From: Sulfitobacter sp. F26169L
GTDB taxonomy: Bacteria > Pseudomonadota > Alphaproteobacteria > Rhodobacterales > Rhodobacteraceae
Direction: 5' to 3'
Assembly (NCBI RefSeq): GCF_026410285.1
Contig: NZ_JAPMLP010000004.1
Coordinates: 344,036-408,035, forward strand
Length of the DNA stretch: 64,000 nucleotides
The notes under the pieces are model-generated. The model made no database searches. It was given only the letters and a program-made list of their open reading frames with translations, and was not told the DNA's origin. Shown here piece after piece: positions 51,410-60,440 of the stretch; within the stretch, counting starts at the first letter, position 1, and the number at the start of each line of letters is the position of its first letter. A program made the translations under genes and the position numbers.

Positions 51410-53134
51410 ATGCGAATTTTTCTGACATCTGTAAGCGCGGTGGCTCTTGGGCTGGCATTGGCTATGGCAACCCCTGCGCCCACCTTTGCTGACTCGCTTG
51501 CGGGCGCCTATCTGGCGGGGCGCAGCGCGGCGGCGGGCAATGACTACGCCGTTGCATCGCAGTATTTTGCCACCGCGCTTGCACGCGATCCCGACAACTT
51601 GGAACTGAAGGACGGTGCAGCGTTGGCCTATCTGGCCCTTGGGGAGGTAGAGAAAGCGCTACCACTCAGCGAAGCGATTTTGGCGGCTGGCCAACGCTCT
51701 CAGGTGGCGCGCATGGTGATGACCGCGAACCTTGTTAACGATGGGAAGTACAGCGAACTGGCTGCACAGGAAGTCCAGACTGAAGGGATCAGCCCGTGGC
51801 TGGACGGGTTGGTCAAGGCATGGGCGCTGGTTGGCACCGACGATGTAGACGCGGCGCTCGCCCAGTTTGACGCGATATCAACGGATGCGGGAATGCGTGG
51901 TGTTGTCTCACTGCATAAGGCTTTGGCGCTAGGGACTGTCGGCCGTTACGCCGACTCTGTTGCGCTGTTTGAAAGTGACGCGCTGGGCGCTGCGGCGCGC
52001 ACGCGGCGCGGTGTGATGGCTTATGCCGAGGTATTGTCCCAGCTGGGGCGCAACGCGGATGCAGTCAAGCTGATTGACGAGACATTCAATGGCGCCACCG
52101 ACCCCGAACTGGACATCCTGATCGAAAAGCTGAATGCAGGCGAGAAACTGCCCTTTACCCACGCCCCGACTGCGCGCGCAGGATTGGCCGAAGTCTTTTA
52201 TACTTTTGCTGCCTTGCTGCGCGCTGAACAGGCGAGCGACTATTACACGCTGTTATACGCCCGTGTAGCGCGGTATTTGCGCCCTGAGCATGTGGATGCA
52301 CTGCTGATGACAGCCAACTTGTTGGAAGATCTGGGCCAGTACAAACTGGCGATTGACGAATACCGCGGCGTCAGTGCCGACGATCCAGCCTACCATGTGG
52401 CGGAACTGGGCCGTGCCGCTGCGTTGCGGCGTCTTGAAAAGGCCGATCAGGCGATTGAGGTGCTGGAGCAACTTGCGCGCACTCATGGTGATCTTGCTGT
52501 GGTACATTCAACGCTGGGTGACACCTTGCGCGCGCAGGATGAGGATCAGGCCGCGATTGCCGCGTATACCCGCGCGCTGGAATTGACCGATGACGACGAT
52601 TCCCGCGCATGGATTTTGCATTTTTCGCGCGGTATTGCCTACTCCCGCGATGGGGATTCCGTGGCAGCCGAAGAAGATTTTCGTGCCGCGCTGGCGATCA
52701 ACCCCGATCAGCCGCAGGTGTTGAACTATCTGGGTTACTCGCTGGTGGAAGAGCAGCGCAAGCTGGATGAGGCGCTGGAGATGATCGAGCGCGCTGTCGC
52801 TGCAAGCCCCGACAGCGGCTATATCGTCGACAGTCTTGGCTGGGTGTATTATCGGCTTGGCCGCTATGACGAGGCCGTCGTGCAGATGGAACGCGCCGTA
52901 GAGCTGGAAGCCGTCGATCCGGTGGTCAATGATCATCTGGGCGATGTGTACTGGGCCGTTGGACGCACCCGCGAAGCACGGTTTCAATGGAAACGCGCGC
53001 TATCATTCATCAAGTTTACCCAGACCGATACCGAAGCCGACCCTGACCGCATTCGCCGCAAGCTGGAAATCGGTCTGGATGCGGTGCTAAAAGAAGAAGG
53101 CGCAAAACCGCTAAAGGTTGCCAATGACGACTGA
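51410..53134 (+). CDS. Exported tetratricopeptide-repeat protein
   Basis: 574 residues. ATG 51410 gives signal peptide MRIFLTSVSAVALGLALAMA ending near ADS; a TTG at 51380 is in frame but lacks an SD. At least six to eight TPR-like helical pairs follow, clearest at the C-terminus (VLNYLGYSLVEEQRKLDEALEMIERAVAASPDS, DSLGWVYYRLGRYDEAVVQMERAV, VNDHLGDVYWAVGRTREARFQW). Overlaps ispE by 11 bp. Probably a periplasmic scaffold. Confidence 0.88.
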   Translation: MRIFLTSVSAVALGLALAMATPAPTFADSLAGAYLAGRSAAAGNDYAVASQYFATALARDPDNLELKDGAALAYLALGEVEKALPLSEAILAAGQRSQVARMVMTANLVNDGKYSELAAQEVQTEGISPWLDGLVKAWALVGTDDVDAALAQFDAISTDAGMRGVVSLHKALALGTVGRYADSVALFESDALGAAARTRRGVMAYAEVLSQLGRNADAVKLIDETFNGATDPELDILIEKLNAGEKLPFTHAPTARAGLAEVFYTFAALLRAEQASDYYTLLYARVARYLRPEHVDALLMTANLLEDLGQYKLAIDEYRGVSADDPAYHVAELGRAAALRRLEKADQAIEVLEQLARTHGDLAVVHSTLGDTLRAQDEDQAAIAAYTRALELTDDDDSRAWILHFSRGIAYSRDGDSVAAEEDFRAALAINPDQPQVLNYLGYSLVEEQRKLDEALEMIERAVAASPDSGYIVDSLGWVYYRLGRYDEAVVQMERAVELEAVDPVVNDHLGDVYWAVGRTREARFQWKRALSFIKFTQTDTEADPDRIRRKLEIGLDAVLKEEGAKPLKVANDD

Positions 53135-53927
53135 GGCGTTTGCCCCCGCCAAAATCAATCTCTCGCTGCATGTAACCGGCCAGCGTGATGACGGATATCA
53201 CCTGCTGGACAGTCTGGTCGCCTTTGCCGACATAGGCGATCGGCTGTGGTTTGATTCGGCACCGGATATGCGCATCGATGTTTCCGGCCCGTTTGCAAAG
53301 GGTGTGCCGACAGACGCGCGTAACTTGGTCTGGCAGGCGGCCGACCTCGCCGGATGGTGTGGCAGGATCCGGTTGGAGAAGAACCTGCCGCACGGAGCCG
53401 GAATCGGCGGCGGTTCTGCCGATGCGGCAGCGGTTCTGCGCGCGTTCGGGGCCGGTGTGGACGCAATCGCGCTGGGCGCTGATGTACCTGTGTGCCTGCG
53501 CTCCATACCACAGCGTATGGCGGGCATAGGTGATGTGCTTGAGACGCTTAAGCCAATTCCAGATATTCAGGTTGTTCTGGTTAATCCAAAAGTAATTGTC
53601 CCGACCAAACAGGTTTTCGATGCGCTGAACAGCAAGCGAAATCCGCCCATGTCGGGCGAATTACCGACATTTTCAAATGCGGTTGAATTTTGTGACTGGC
53701 TGCGTTGCCAGCGTAATGATCTGGAGAAACCGGCGCGTGTGATTGCGCCGCAAATCGATACAGTGCTGGAGGCATTGGATGATGCGCTCATCGCGCGGAT
53801 GTCAGGCTCCGGCGCAACATGTTTCGGCCTTTACGCAGAAAGTGCATCAACAGCCGCCGCACGCATTGCGCAGGCCCATCCCGACTGGTGGGTTGCGTCA
53901 GGAAGGTTGATCAGCTTATTCGGCTGA
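53124..53927 (+). CDS. ispE: 4-Diphosphocytidyl-2-C-methyl-D-erythritol kinase
   Basis: 267 residues of GHMP-kinase type. PAKINLSLHVTGQRDDGYHLLDSLV and the ATP loop LPHGAGIGGGSADAAAVL are diagnostic; MSGSGATCFGLY is the C-terminal motif. Makes the 2-phosphate intermediate of the non-mevalonate isoprenoid pathway. ATG 53124 is chosen inside the TPR gene end. Convergent with the polyprenyl synthase gene, overlapping by 17 bp. Confidence 0.96.
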   Translation: MTTEAFAPAKINLSLHVTGQRDDGYHLLDSLVAFADIGDRLWFDSAPDMRIDVSGPFAKGVPTDARNLVWQAADLAGWCGRIRLEKNLPHGAGIGGGSADAAAVLRAFGAGVDAIALGADVPVCLRSIPQRMAGIGDVLETLKPIPDIQVVLVNPKVIVPTKQVFDALNSKRNPPMSGELPTFSNAVEFCDWLRCQRNDLEKPARVIAPQIDTVLEALDDALIARMSGSGATCFGLYAESASTAAARIAQAHPDWWVASGRLISLFG

Positions 53928-54909
53928 CCACGTAGTCGGCCAGATCAACCAACATGTCCTTGATCTCATGTTCGGGCAGGGGGGCCAGTGCCTGTTTTGC
54001 CTTGTTTGCCCAGCCCAACGCATCGTCCTGTGTCGCGCGCAGAGTGTCGTGTTTGTGCAGGAGCGCCAAAGCTTGTTCCAGATCACCATCTCCTTGTTTG
54101 CCGCGCTCGATTGTGCGGCTCCAGAATGCGCGCTCTTCTTTATCGGCCAAGGCAACCGCCTTGATCACGGGCAGGGTCAGCTTACGCTCGCGGAAATCAT
54201 CACCGATGTTTTTACCGGTTGCATCTGCCTGCCCCTGATAATCCAGAAGGTCATCAACAATCTGGAATGCGATGCCCAGTGCATCGCCATAATCAAACAG
54301 CGCCTTTACGTGCGCTTCGGGGGCGTCTGCGATGACACCGCCGACTTCGGTTGCGGCGGAAAACAGAGCGGCAGTTTTGCCGCGCACCACTTGCAGGTAA
54401 ACGCCCTCATCTGTTGCCAGATTTTGCGCGGCCGTAAGCTGTAGCACCTCACCCTCTGCGATGGTGGCGGCAGCGTTGGACAGGATACGCATGACCCGCA
54501 TCGAGCCGGGTTCGGTCATCAACTGAAAACTGCGTGCAAACAGATAATCACCCACCAGCACCGATGACTGGTTGTCCCACAACAGGTTAGCCGTAGGGCG
54601 GCCACGGCGCTGCGCACTTTCGTCCACGACATCATCGTGTAGCAATGTGGCGGTGTGGATGAATTCAACCGTCGTGGCCAGATGGATGTGATAGGGGCCG
54701 GTGTACCCGCAAATTGTTGCCGCAGCGAGCGTCAGCATCGGGCGCAGGCGTTTGCCGCCAGCCTCAACCAGATGAGCTGTCACCTCGGGAATACGCGGCG
54801 CGTGTTCTGACGCCATCCGCTCACGAATGAGGGCGCTGACAGCCTCCAGATCGCTGCTCAGGGCAGCGGCGAGGCGGTCGTGGGGTTTTTGGCTCTTCTC
54901 ACTGGTCAT
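53911..54909 (-). CDS. ispB: All-trans polyprenyl diphosphate synthase (octa/decaprenyl)
   Basis: 332 residues. First Asp-rich motif LLHDDVVDESAQRRG and second IVDDLLDYQGQADATGKNIGDDFRERKLTLP. It makes the ubiquinone side chain used by UbiA (14517). The residues upstream of the first motif suggest long-chain product, but length (C40 versus C50) cannot be assigned. Divergent from the DUF2007 gene. Confidence 0.93.
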   Translation of the reverse strand: MTSEKSQKPHDRLAAALSSDLEAVSALIRERMASEHAPRIPEVTAHLVEAGGKRLRPMLTLAAATICGYTGPYHIHLATTVEFIHTATLLHDDVVDESAQRRGRPTANLLWDNQSSVLVGDYLFARSFQLMTEPGSMRVMRILSNAAATIAEGEVLQLTAAQNLATDEGVYLQVVRGKTAALFSAATEVGGVIADAPEAHVKALFDYGDALGIAFQIVDDLLDYQGQADATGKNIGDDFRERKLTLPVIKAVALADKEERAFWSRTIERGKQGDGDLEQALALLHKHDTLRATQDDALGWANKAKQALAPLPEHEIKDMLVDLADYVVSRIS

Positions 54910-54963
54910 CTTTCAACATCCTAGCGCTCGACAAGGGGACCGGCCCCGGATTACATCACTGCT

Positions 54964-55179
54964 ATGAAAGAACTTTTACGCAGTACAGATCCTACGATCA
55001 TCGCATTTGCTTCAGCTCTATTGCAGGGCGAGGATATAGCCTGCTTTCAGATGGACGTAAATATGAGCATCCTCGAAGGCGGCATCGGAATTTTCCCGCG
55101 CCGCCTCATGGTGCGCGCAGATGATCATGATGCGGCGACGCGTGTAATGCGTGATAATGACATTCCGCTGGGCTTATGA
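54964..55179 (+). CDS. DUF2007-family protein
   Basis: 71 residues: MKELLRSTDPTIIAFASALLQGEDI, then FQMDVNMSILEGGIGIFPRRLMVRADDHDAATRVM, typical of DUF2007, a small PII-like signal-transducing fold of unknown role. It begins 54 bp from the polyprenyl synthase start and overlaps the following methyltransferase gene by ATGA (55176-55179). Confidence 0.88.
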   Translation: MKELLRSTDPTIIAFASALLQGEDIACFQMDVNMSILEGGIGIFPRRLMVRADDHDAATRVMRDNDIPLGL

Positions 55180-55916
55180 GTGACGAAGAGCTGAGCCGTG
55201 ACGCCTTTCTGGGCGGGCTGTTGCATTTGCTGCAACCACAACGCGGGTATCGCGCGGGCGTCGATCCTGTGTTGCTTGCGGCCACTATACCAGCGGTTTC
55301 AGGCCAGCGGGTGCTGGAACTGGGCTGCGGTGTGGGTGCCGCGATCTTGTGTTTGGGCGCGCGTGTGTCCGGCCTGAGCCTGACCGGGGTCGAGCGTGAA
55401 GAAGCCTATGCCGCACTTGCCGCGCGCAACGGCGGGGCGGCGCTTGAGGTGGTAACCGCAGACATTGCGGCCATGCCGTTGACGTTGCGGCAGCGGCAAT
55501 TCGACCACGTCCTTGCCAATCCGCCCTACTGGCGGCGCGATGCGTCCATCGCGGCGAATGATCCCGCACGCGAGGCGGCACTGGGCGAGCAGACGCCGCT
55601 GGCGTTATGGATCAAGACTGGCGCGAAACGGCTGGCCCCGAAAGGATATCTGCATGTCATCCACCGTGCAGAGCGTCTGCCCGATTTGCTGGCAGCATTG
55701 CCAAGCGACATGGGCAGTATAGAGGTCCTGCCCATCGCGGCGCGTACAGGCCGCGCAGCCGAGCGGGTAATCCTGCGCGCTCGCAAGTCCGGTCGGGCGG
55801 ATTTTCGCTTGTCCGCCCCGCTGATTTTGCACCGCGGCGACCACCATCAGGACGGGGATCAATACACCGCGCCCGTTCGGGACGCCTTGCGTGCAGGTGC
55901 GCCGCTGAATTTCTGA
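55176..55916 (+). CDS. TrmN6/YfiC-type methyltransferase
   Basis: 246 residues. SAM motif LELGCGVGAAILCLGAR and catalytic NPPYW (FDHVLANPPYWRRDAS) place it among N6-adenine methyltransferases of the tRNA1(Val) A37 type, although a different RNA or protein substrate is not excluded. N-terminal FLGGLLHLLQPQRGYRAGVDPVLLAATI is also typical. Coupled to DUF2007. Confidence 0.9.
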   Translation: MSDEELSRDAFLGGLLHLLQPQRGYRAGVDPVLLAATIPAVSGQRVLELGCGVGAAILCLGARVSGLSLTGVEREEAYAALAARNGGAALEVVTADIAAMPLTLRQRQFDHVLANPPYWRRDASIAANDPAREAALGEQTPLALWIKTGAKRLAPKGYLHVIHRAERLPDLLAALPSDMGSIEVLPIAARTGRAAERVILRARKSGRADFRLSAPLILHRGDHHQDGDQYTAPVRDALRAGAPLNF

Positions 55917-56025
55917 TCTGCGTTAAGCAATTGTTTACCGACAATGGCGTTATGCTGCATAGCGGCGTGACTTCATATGTGGATCATGCTTGAGTGAACT
56001 TGCAGATTTAGCAACCGGAGGAAGT

Positions 56026-56190
56026 ATGTCCATAAATGCACATCTTGAGACGTTGAAGAAAAAGCACCACGACATGAGCGAGGCGATTGAACAAGCTCAA
56101 CGTGCGCCCGGCGTCGACGGCCTGAAAATAGCCGACTTGAAAAAGCAAAAGATGCGTCTGAAAGAACAGATTACAAAACTGTCAGACTAG
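56026..56190 (+). CDS. YdcH-family (DUF465) small protein
   Basis: 54 residues from ATG 56026 with GGAGGAAGT directly upstream. Two short helices (HLETLKKKHHDMSEAIEQAQ, IADLKKQKMRLKEQITKL) separated by RAPGVDG, the DUF465 layout. The longer in-frame start at 55990 is not supported. A possible promoter lies in the 110-bp gap before it. Ends one base before the convergent exporter gene. Confidence 0.88.
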   Translation: MSINAHLETLKKKHHDMSEAIEQAQRAPGVDGLKIADLKKQKMRLKEQITKLSD

Positions 56191-56191
56191 A

Positions 56192-57058
56192 TTATTCCGA
56201 CGCAAAGCTGGCGCGCGCTGCAATCAGCGCGCCGCCGGTGATCAGCATCGCCGCCCAGAGCAGGGTCGTGCTGGGTTCGGCAATACCCGCCAGAACAAGC
56301 ACAAGTGTTGACAGCAAGGGGGCGGCGTAAGAGCTGGTGCCCAAAAGCTGGATGTCACCCCTCTTGCATCCGATATCCCAGACGTAAAATGCAAAGCCGA
56401 CGGGCCCCAGCCCCAGGCCAGCAATGCTGGCCCATCCGACAACCGTTGATGGGAGGACGGTTTCTTCAAAGATCAGGTGGAGCGGCAGCGATAAAGCTGA
56501 TGTCACAAGGCAAAAGATCGCCACACTGGCAGTCGGGGCCGAGCCGACCATACGCGAAAGCACCGAATACCCTGTCCAAGTGAATGCCGCGAGTAACGCG
56601 AGCAAATAGCCGGACAGATATTCACCGCTCAATCCCGCGCCACCACCTGAAATGATGATCGCCGCCCCTGCAAAACCCAATAGCGCACCGATGATATGCC
56701 CTGCGCGCAACCTTTCCGACGGCAGCAGCCCCGAAAAGACGACAATAAGCAGGGGCCAGAGGTATGCAATGAGGCCCGCCTCGGCGGCAGGAGCGAGCCT
56801 GAGCGCCGAAAAGTAAAGCAGGTGATAGGCAAGCAGACCAATCGCGCCAAAGGCATAGACGCGCAGCGGAACCGCTTGCATTTGCGCGGCACTGCCCGTT
56901 GCCCACGCCCAGACCAGCCCGACACCCCCGCCAATGCCAAAGCTGAGTGTGTTGAGCAACAAGGGCGGGGTTGGGGCGGACCCGACAGTGAAAAGCGCCA
57001 ACAGCGCCCAGAGTAACACGGCGACAAAGCCGATGGCGGTTGCGCTGGTCCGGCTCAT
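56192..57058 (-). CDS. DMT-family exporter, YddG-like
   Basis: 288 residues, ten membrane helices in two EamA halves. YLWPLLIVVFSGLLPSE is close to the YddG signature of aromatic amino-acid exporters. Its start overlaps the LysR gene stop (57055-57058), so the regulator and exporter form a two-gene unit. The exporter's target is likely an amino acid or analogue; not proven. Confidence 0.86.
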   Translation of the reverse strand: MSRTSATAIGFVAVLLWALLALFTVGSAPTPPLLLNTLSFGIGGGVGLVWAWATGSAAQMQAVPLRVYAFGAIGLLAYHLLYFSALRLAPAAEAGLIAYLWPLLIVVFSGLLPSERLRAGHIIGALLGFAGAAIIISGGGAGLSGEYLSGYLLALLAAFTWTGYSVLSRMVGSAPTASVAIFCLVTSALSLPLHLIFEETVLPSTVVGWASIAGLGLGPVGFAFYVWDIGCKRGDIQLLGTSSYAAPLLSTLVLVLAGIAEPSTTLLWAAMLITGGALIAARASFASE

Positions 57059-57993
57059 GTTTCGGGTAGCTCCACTATGGTCAGGGATTTTGTGATGTGA
57101 TCGGTTTTTCTGAATTCGTCCAGCATCCAGTCACGAAATACAGCAATCTGCTGGCGGCTTTCCATGCCTTTCAGACACAGGAAACTGAAATGTGCGCCTG
57201 TGGCAAGTGCGGTCGGGAAAGGGGCTGCCAGCCGTCCATCTGCGATGTCTTTTACAATCAACGCATGACGGCCGAGTACCACGCCGGCACCCGCCAGCGC
57301 GGCGTCGATGGCGTGATCTGCCTGCGAAAACCGCGGCCCCAGCGTGGGCGAGTACGGGAGGCCCACAGCCGCAAACCACTCCGTCCAGCCCACGCGAGGC
57401 GTTATTATGCGGATTGAGTCGTCAAATATAATGGGGGCTTCTTTCAGGCTTTCGGGGGTCGGGTATTGCGCGGCCAGTGCGGGCGTCATAACCGGCATCA
57501 CCCATTCTTCGGCCAGCGGGATCGAATACAGATCCGGCGTGGCGGTCTTGCTGAACCTGATTGCCACATCAACATTGTCGCGTGTTAGATCCGCACGCTG
57601 TAGCGACGCGGCAAAGCGCAGTTCAACGTCGGGATGGGCTTGGGCGAATTCGAACAGGCGTGGCGCAAGCCATTTTGCAGTGAATGCGGGGCCTGCGGTG
57701 ATGGTTAACGTCTTGGTGTCTTGGGTGCGCAATGCTGCGCGCCATGCGGCTTCCAGTGTCTGAAACCCCTCCGCCGCGCCTTGACGCAGGGCAAGGCCGG
57801 CTTCTGTCAACTCTACCGCGCGGTTGAGGCGGTGAAACAGCGGCGCCCCAAGATGTTGTTCAAGTGACTTAATCTGGAACGAAAGCGCAGCGGCCGTCAC
57901 GTTCAATTCGGAGGCTGCCAACGCAAACGACATATGGCGTGCGGCAGCGTCAAAGGCACGCAGGGCGGTAAGCGGAGGCAGGCGGCTGGACAT
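57055..57993 (-). CDS. LysR-family transcriptional regulator, GcvA-like
   Basis: 312 residues. N-terminal helix-turn-helix (TALRAFDAAARHMSFALAASELNVTAAALSFQIKSLEQHLGAPLFHR), then the LysR substrate-binding domain. ATG 57993 (MSSRLPPLTAL) is preferred; a GTG at 57999 is in frame. No clear SD. An inverted repeat with T-N11-A geometry sits right upstream (58000-58014). Coupled to the YddG-like exporter, which it probably controls. Confidence 0.92.
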   Translation of the reverse strand: MSSRLPPLTALRAFDAAARHMSFALAASELNVTAAALSFQIKSLEQHLGAPLFHRLNRAVELTEAGLALRQGAAEGFQTLEAAWRAALRTQDTKTLTITAGPAFTAKWLAPRLFEFAQAHPDVELRFAASLQRADLTRDNVDVAIRFSKTATPDLYSIPLAEEWVMPVMTPALAAQYPTPESLKEAPIIFDDSIRIITPRVGWTEWFAAVGLPYSPTLGPRFSQADHAIDAALAGAGVVLGRHALIVKDIADGRLAAPFPTALATGAHFSFLCLKGMESRQQIAVFRDWMLDEFRKTDHITKSLTIVELPET

Positions 57994-57999
57994 CTTCAC

Positions 58000-58014
58000 A
58001 TAAGTAAATCTTAT
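58000..58014. promoter_or_regulatory. LysR-type operator candidate
   Basis: ATAAG-TAAAT-CTTAT, a perfect 5-bp dyad; TAAG...CTTA has the T-N11-A spacing of LysR sites. It lies between the LysR gene and the divergent 38-residue gene. Confidence 0.45.
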
Positions 58015-58118
58015 CTGATTGGTTGGAAAGTCTCGTTTGTCAGTTTTTTGTTTTCAGGTCAGATTGAGGCCAGAAAAGGTCAACTGATCCGAAGGTGATC
58101 CCCGTCAGGAGGTGGAAA

Positions 58119-58235
58119 ATGTTTGAAGTAACCACAAATCCCGCAGCACGAGCCGCAATCGATAATGCACATGCTGTACGTGGCCGCATGATTGCAGAGT
58201 TCTTTGCGTGGCTGCGCAATCCCGCGCGGCGTTAG
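58119..58235 (+). CDS. 38-residue conserved small protein
   Basis: Begins MFEVTTNPAARAAIDNAHAV and ends FFAWLRNPARR. A near-ideal SD (AGGAGG) lies six bases before the ATG. The Ala-rich amphipathic middle and aromatic/Arg tail resemble short basic proteins seen in other Rhodobacteraceae; family name not recalled. It shares a control region with the LysR gene and is followed 41 bp later by a bidirectional terminator. Function unknown. Confidence 0.7.
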   Translation: MFEVTTNPAARAAIDNAHAVRGRMIAEFFAWLRNPARR

Positions 58236-58276
58236 GTTTTCCGCTGGCGGTGTGCACGCCGTCTTACGGAATAAGC

Positions 58277-58304
58277 GGGGCCGGTGGATATTTCCACCGG
58301 CCCC
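58277..58304. terminator. Bidirectional terminator between the small gene and phaB
   Basis: GGGGCCGGTGGA-TATT-TCCACCGGCCCC, a perfect 12-bp stem with a 4-nt loop, between convergent genes. There is no strong T-run on either side, so termination could depend on the stem and Rho. Confidence 0.75.
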
Positions 58305-58330
58305 GATACGTTCTGAAGCAGGTCTATGGA

Positions 58331-59053
58331 TCAGACGAAGAATTGCGCGCCATTGGCCGAAATGGTGGAGCCGTTGATAAAGCCGGCGTCGTCGGCAACA
58401 AGGAAGGAAACCGCGCGCGCGATCTCTTCTGGCTCACCCAGACGGCCTGCGGGTATCTGTGCGATAATACTTTCCCGCACTTTCTCCGGTACGGCCATAA
58501 CCATATCTGTTCCGATGTATCCGGGGCAGATGGCGTTGGCGGTGATGTTGGCGCGCGCGCCCTCTTGGGCCAGCGATTTTACGATGCCCAGATCACCCGC
58601 TTTGGTTGCGGCATAGTTTACCTGCGCAAACTGTCCTTTCTGTCCGTTGATGGATGAAATCACGACGATGCGGCCAAATTTACGCTCGCGCATGCCGGGC
58701 CAGATGGGGTGGATCGTATTGAAAACGCCAGTCAGGTTTGTGTCGATCACTTCGTGCCACTGTTCGGGTGTCATTTTGTGGAACGGTGCGTCACGGGTGA
58801 TGCCCGCATTGGCAACGACAACCTCGATCGGGCCAAGATCGGCTTCGACCTTCGCTATCCCGTCTTTGGAGCTGTCATAGTCGGCGACGTTCCATTTATA
58901 CGTTTTGATGCCCGTTTCTTCCGTGAAGGCAGCAGCGGCCTCGTCGTTGCCAGCGTAGGTTGCTGCAACAGTATACCCTTTTTCTTTCAATTCCTTGGAA
59001 ATTGCTGCGCCGATTCCGCGGCTGCCTCCGGTAACAAGTGCGACACGCGACAT
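58331..59053 (-). CDS. phaB: Acetoacetyl-CoA reductase
   Basis: 240 residues of SDR type: TGGSRGIG at the N-terminus, NAGITRDAPFHKMTPEQW and active site SSINGQKGQFAQVNYAATKAG. This is the NADPH-dependent reductase of polyhydroxybutyrate synthesis. It lies downstream of phaA with a 72-bp gap containing two palindromes. PHB synthase and depolymerase are not in the window. Confidence 0.96.
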   Translation of the reverse strand: MSRVALVTGGSRGIGAAISKELKEKGYTVAATYAGNDEAAAAFTEETGIKTYKWNVADYDSSKDGIAKVEADLGPIEVVVANAGITRDAPFHKMTPEQWHEVIDTNLTGVFNTIHPIWPGMRERKFGRIVVISSINGQKGQFAQVNYAATKAGDLGIVKSLAQEGARANITANAICPGYIGTDMVMAVPEKVRESIIAQIPAGRLGEPEEIARAVSFLVADDAGFINGSTISANGAQFFV

Positions 59054-59067
59054 TTCATTCTCCCGAT

Positions 59068-59115
59068 AATAACGTTATTGCCGGTTAAGGCGTTGACGCG
59101 CAACAATGTTGCGCG
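59068..59115. repeat. Two palindromes in the phaA-phaB gap
   Basis: AATAACGTTATT (59068-59079) is a perfect 12-bp palindrome. CGCGCAACA-A-TGTTGCGCG (59097-59115) has 9-bp arms around one base. The second could form a hairpin between phaA and phaB messages or bind a dimeric regulator. Neither resembles the CTGC-N3/4-GCAG PhaR site. Confidence 0.65.
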
Positions 59116-59125
59116 CCCGACCTGT

Positions 59126-60301
59126 TTAAGGGCGTTCGAGGCACATAGCAACACCCATCCCGCCACCGATGCACAAAGTCGCCAAACCCTTTTTGGCGCC
59201 ACGGCGCTTCATTTCGAACAGCAAGGTGTTGAGGATGCGCGCGCCGGATGCGCCGATAGGGTGGCCGATTGCAATTGCACCGCCGTTGACGTTAACAATC
59301 GCCGGATCCCAGCCCATGTCCTTGTTCACCGCGCACGCTTGTGCGGCAAACGCTTCGTTGGCTTCGACAAGGTCCAGATCGTCAGCTTTCCAGCCGGCCT
59401 TTTCCAGTGCCTTGCGCGATGCATAGATCGGGCCTGCACCCATGATGGTGGGGTCAAGGCCGACGGTGGCATATGACGCAATCCGCGCCAAAGGCTCGAT
59501 GCCGCGCTTTTCAGCGTTTTGCGCGCTCATCAATAGGGCGCCTGCCGCGCCGTCGTTCAGGCCGGATGCGTTTGCAGCAGTGACGGAACCGTCTTTGGTA
59601 AATGCAGGGCGCAGTTTTGCCATCGCATCCATCGTCGCGCCGTGGCGGATGTATTCATCTGCGTCGACAATCGTATCACCCTTGCGACCCGGAACAGTGT
59701 AGGCAAAAATCTCGTCCTGGAAACGGCCTGCTTTTTGCGCGGCTTCGGCTTTGTTTTGGGACGCGACGGCGAATTCATCCTGTTGGTCGCGGCTGATTTC
59801 CCACTTGGCGGCCACGTTTTCGGCGGTCTGGCCCATGTGGTAGCCGTTGAATGCATCCCACAGGCCGTCTTTGATCATTGTGTCGATAAGCTTCATATCG
59901 CCCATTTTCTGACCGGCGCGCATGTTCTGTGCGTGGGGTGACATGGTCATGTTTTCCTGACCGCCCGCCGCAACGATATCGGCATCGCCCAACTGGATGT
60001 GCTGAGCCGCAAGCGCAACGGCGCGCAGACCGGACCCGCAGACCTGGTTGACAGACCATGCCGCGGATTCGATCGGCAGGCCCGCGTTGACATGCGCCTG
60101 ACGAGCCGGGTTCTGACCCTGTGCGGCGGTCAGTACCTGCCCCAGAATGGTTTCGGACACCTCGGCAGCTTCGATACCCGCGCGCGATACGATTTCTTTC
60201 AGCATTGCAGCGCCCAAATCGTGAGCAGGGGTATTTGCAAAAGAGCCGCCGAAGCTGCCAACGGCAGTACGGGCAGCGGAGGCGATAACGACATTGGTCA
60301 T
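59126..60301 (-). CDS. phaA: Acetyl-CoA C-acetyltransferase
   Basis: 391 residues, normal for a biosynthetic thiolase. Nucleophile Cys in [16 protein letters not shown] (near residue 89), [15 protein letters not shown] (His) and [15 protein letters not shown] (second Cys) at the end. Condenses two acetyl-CoA for PHB synthesis with PhaB. The upstream gap before the EAL gene carries a 10-bp inverted repeat. Confidence 0.97.
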   Translation of the reverse strand: MTNVVIASAARTAVGSFGGSFANTPAHDLGAAMLKEIVSRAGIEAAEVSETILGQVLTAAQGQNPARQAHVNAGLPIESAAWSVNQVCGSGLRAVALAAQHIQLGDADIVAAGGQENMTMSPHAQNMRAGQKMGDMKLIDTMIKDGLWDAFNGYHMGQTAENVAAKWEISRDQQDEFAVASQNKAEAAQKAGRFQDEIFAYTVPGRKGDTIVDADEYIRHGATMDAMAKLRPAFTKDGSVTAANASGLNDGAAGALLMSAQNAEKRGIEPLARIASYATVGLDPTIMGAGPIYASRKALEKAGWKADDLDLVEANEAFAAQACAVNKDMGWDPAIVNVNGGAIAIGHPIGASGARILNTLLFEMKRRGAKKGLATLCIGGGMGVAMCLERP

Positions 60302-60440
60302 GTAAAACTGTCCTCTTGATATGACAAACAGTGGAGAACATCAGGCCAATTCCACGAAAGATCGCGCCGCACCGTCTCCACCTTGGTCGCTTAGATACCG
60401 CATGGCGTGCGGCGCGGCAAGCAAGGTGAGAGTGGACGGG
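60302..60440. other. Intergenic gap with inverted repeat and a coding-like minus-strand tail
   Basis: CGCGCCGCAC (60363-60372) and GTGCGGCGCG (60407-60416) make a perfect 10-bp repeat around a 34-nt loop. On the minus strand, a frame reaching TGA at 60343-60341 reads AAPHAMRYLSDQGGDGAARS then FVELA, which looks like the end of a protein but overlaps the EAL gene upstream. No start or SD supports an independent gene. Confidence 0.4.
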
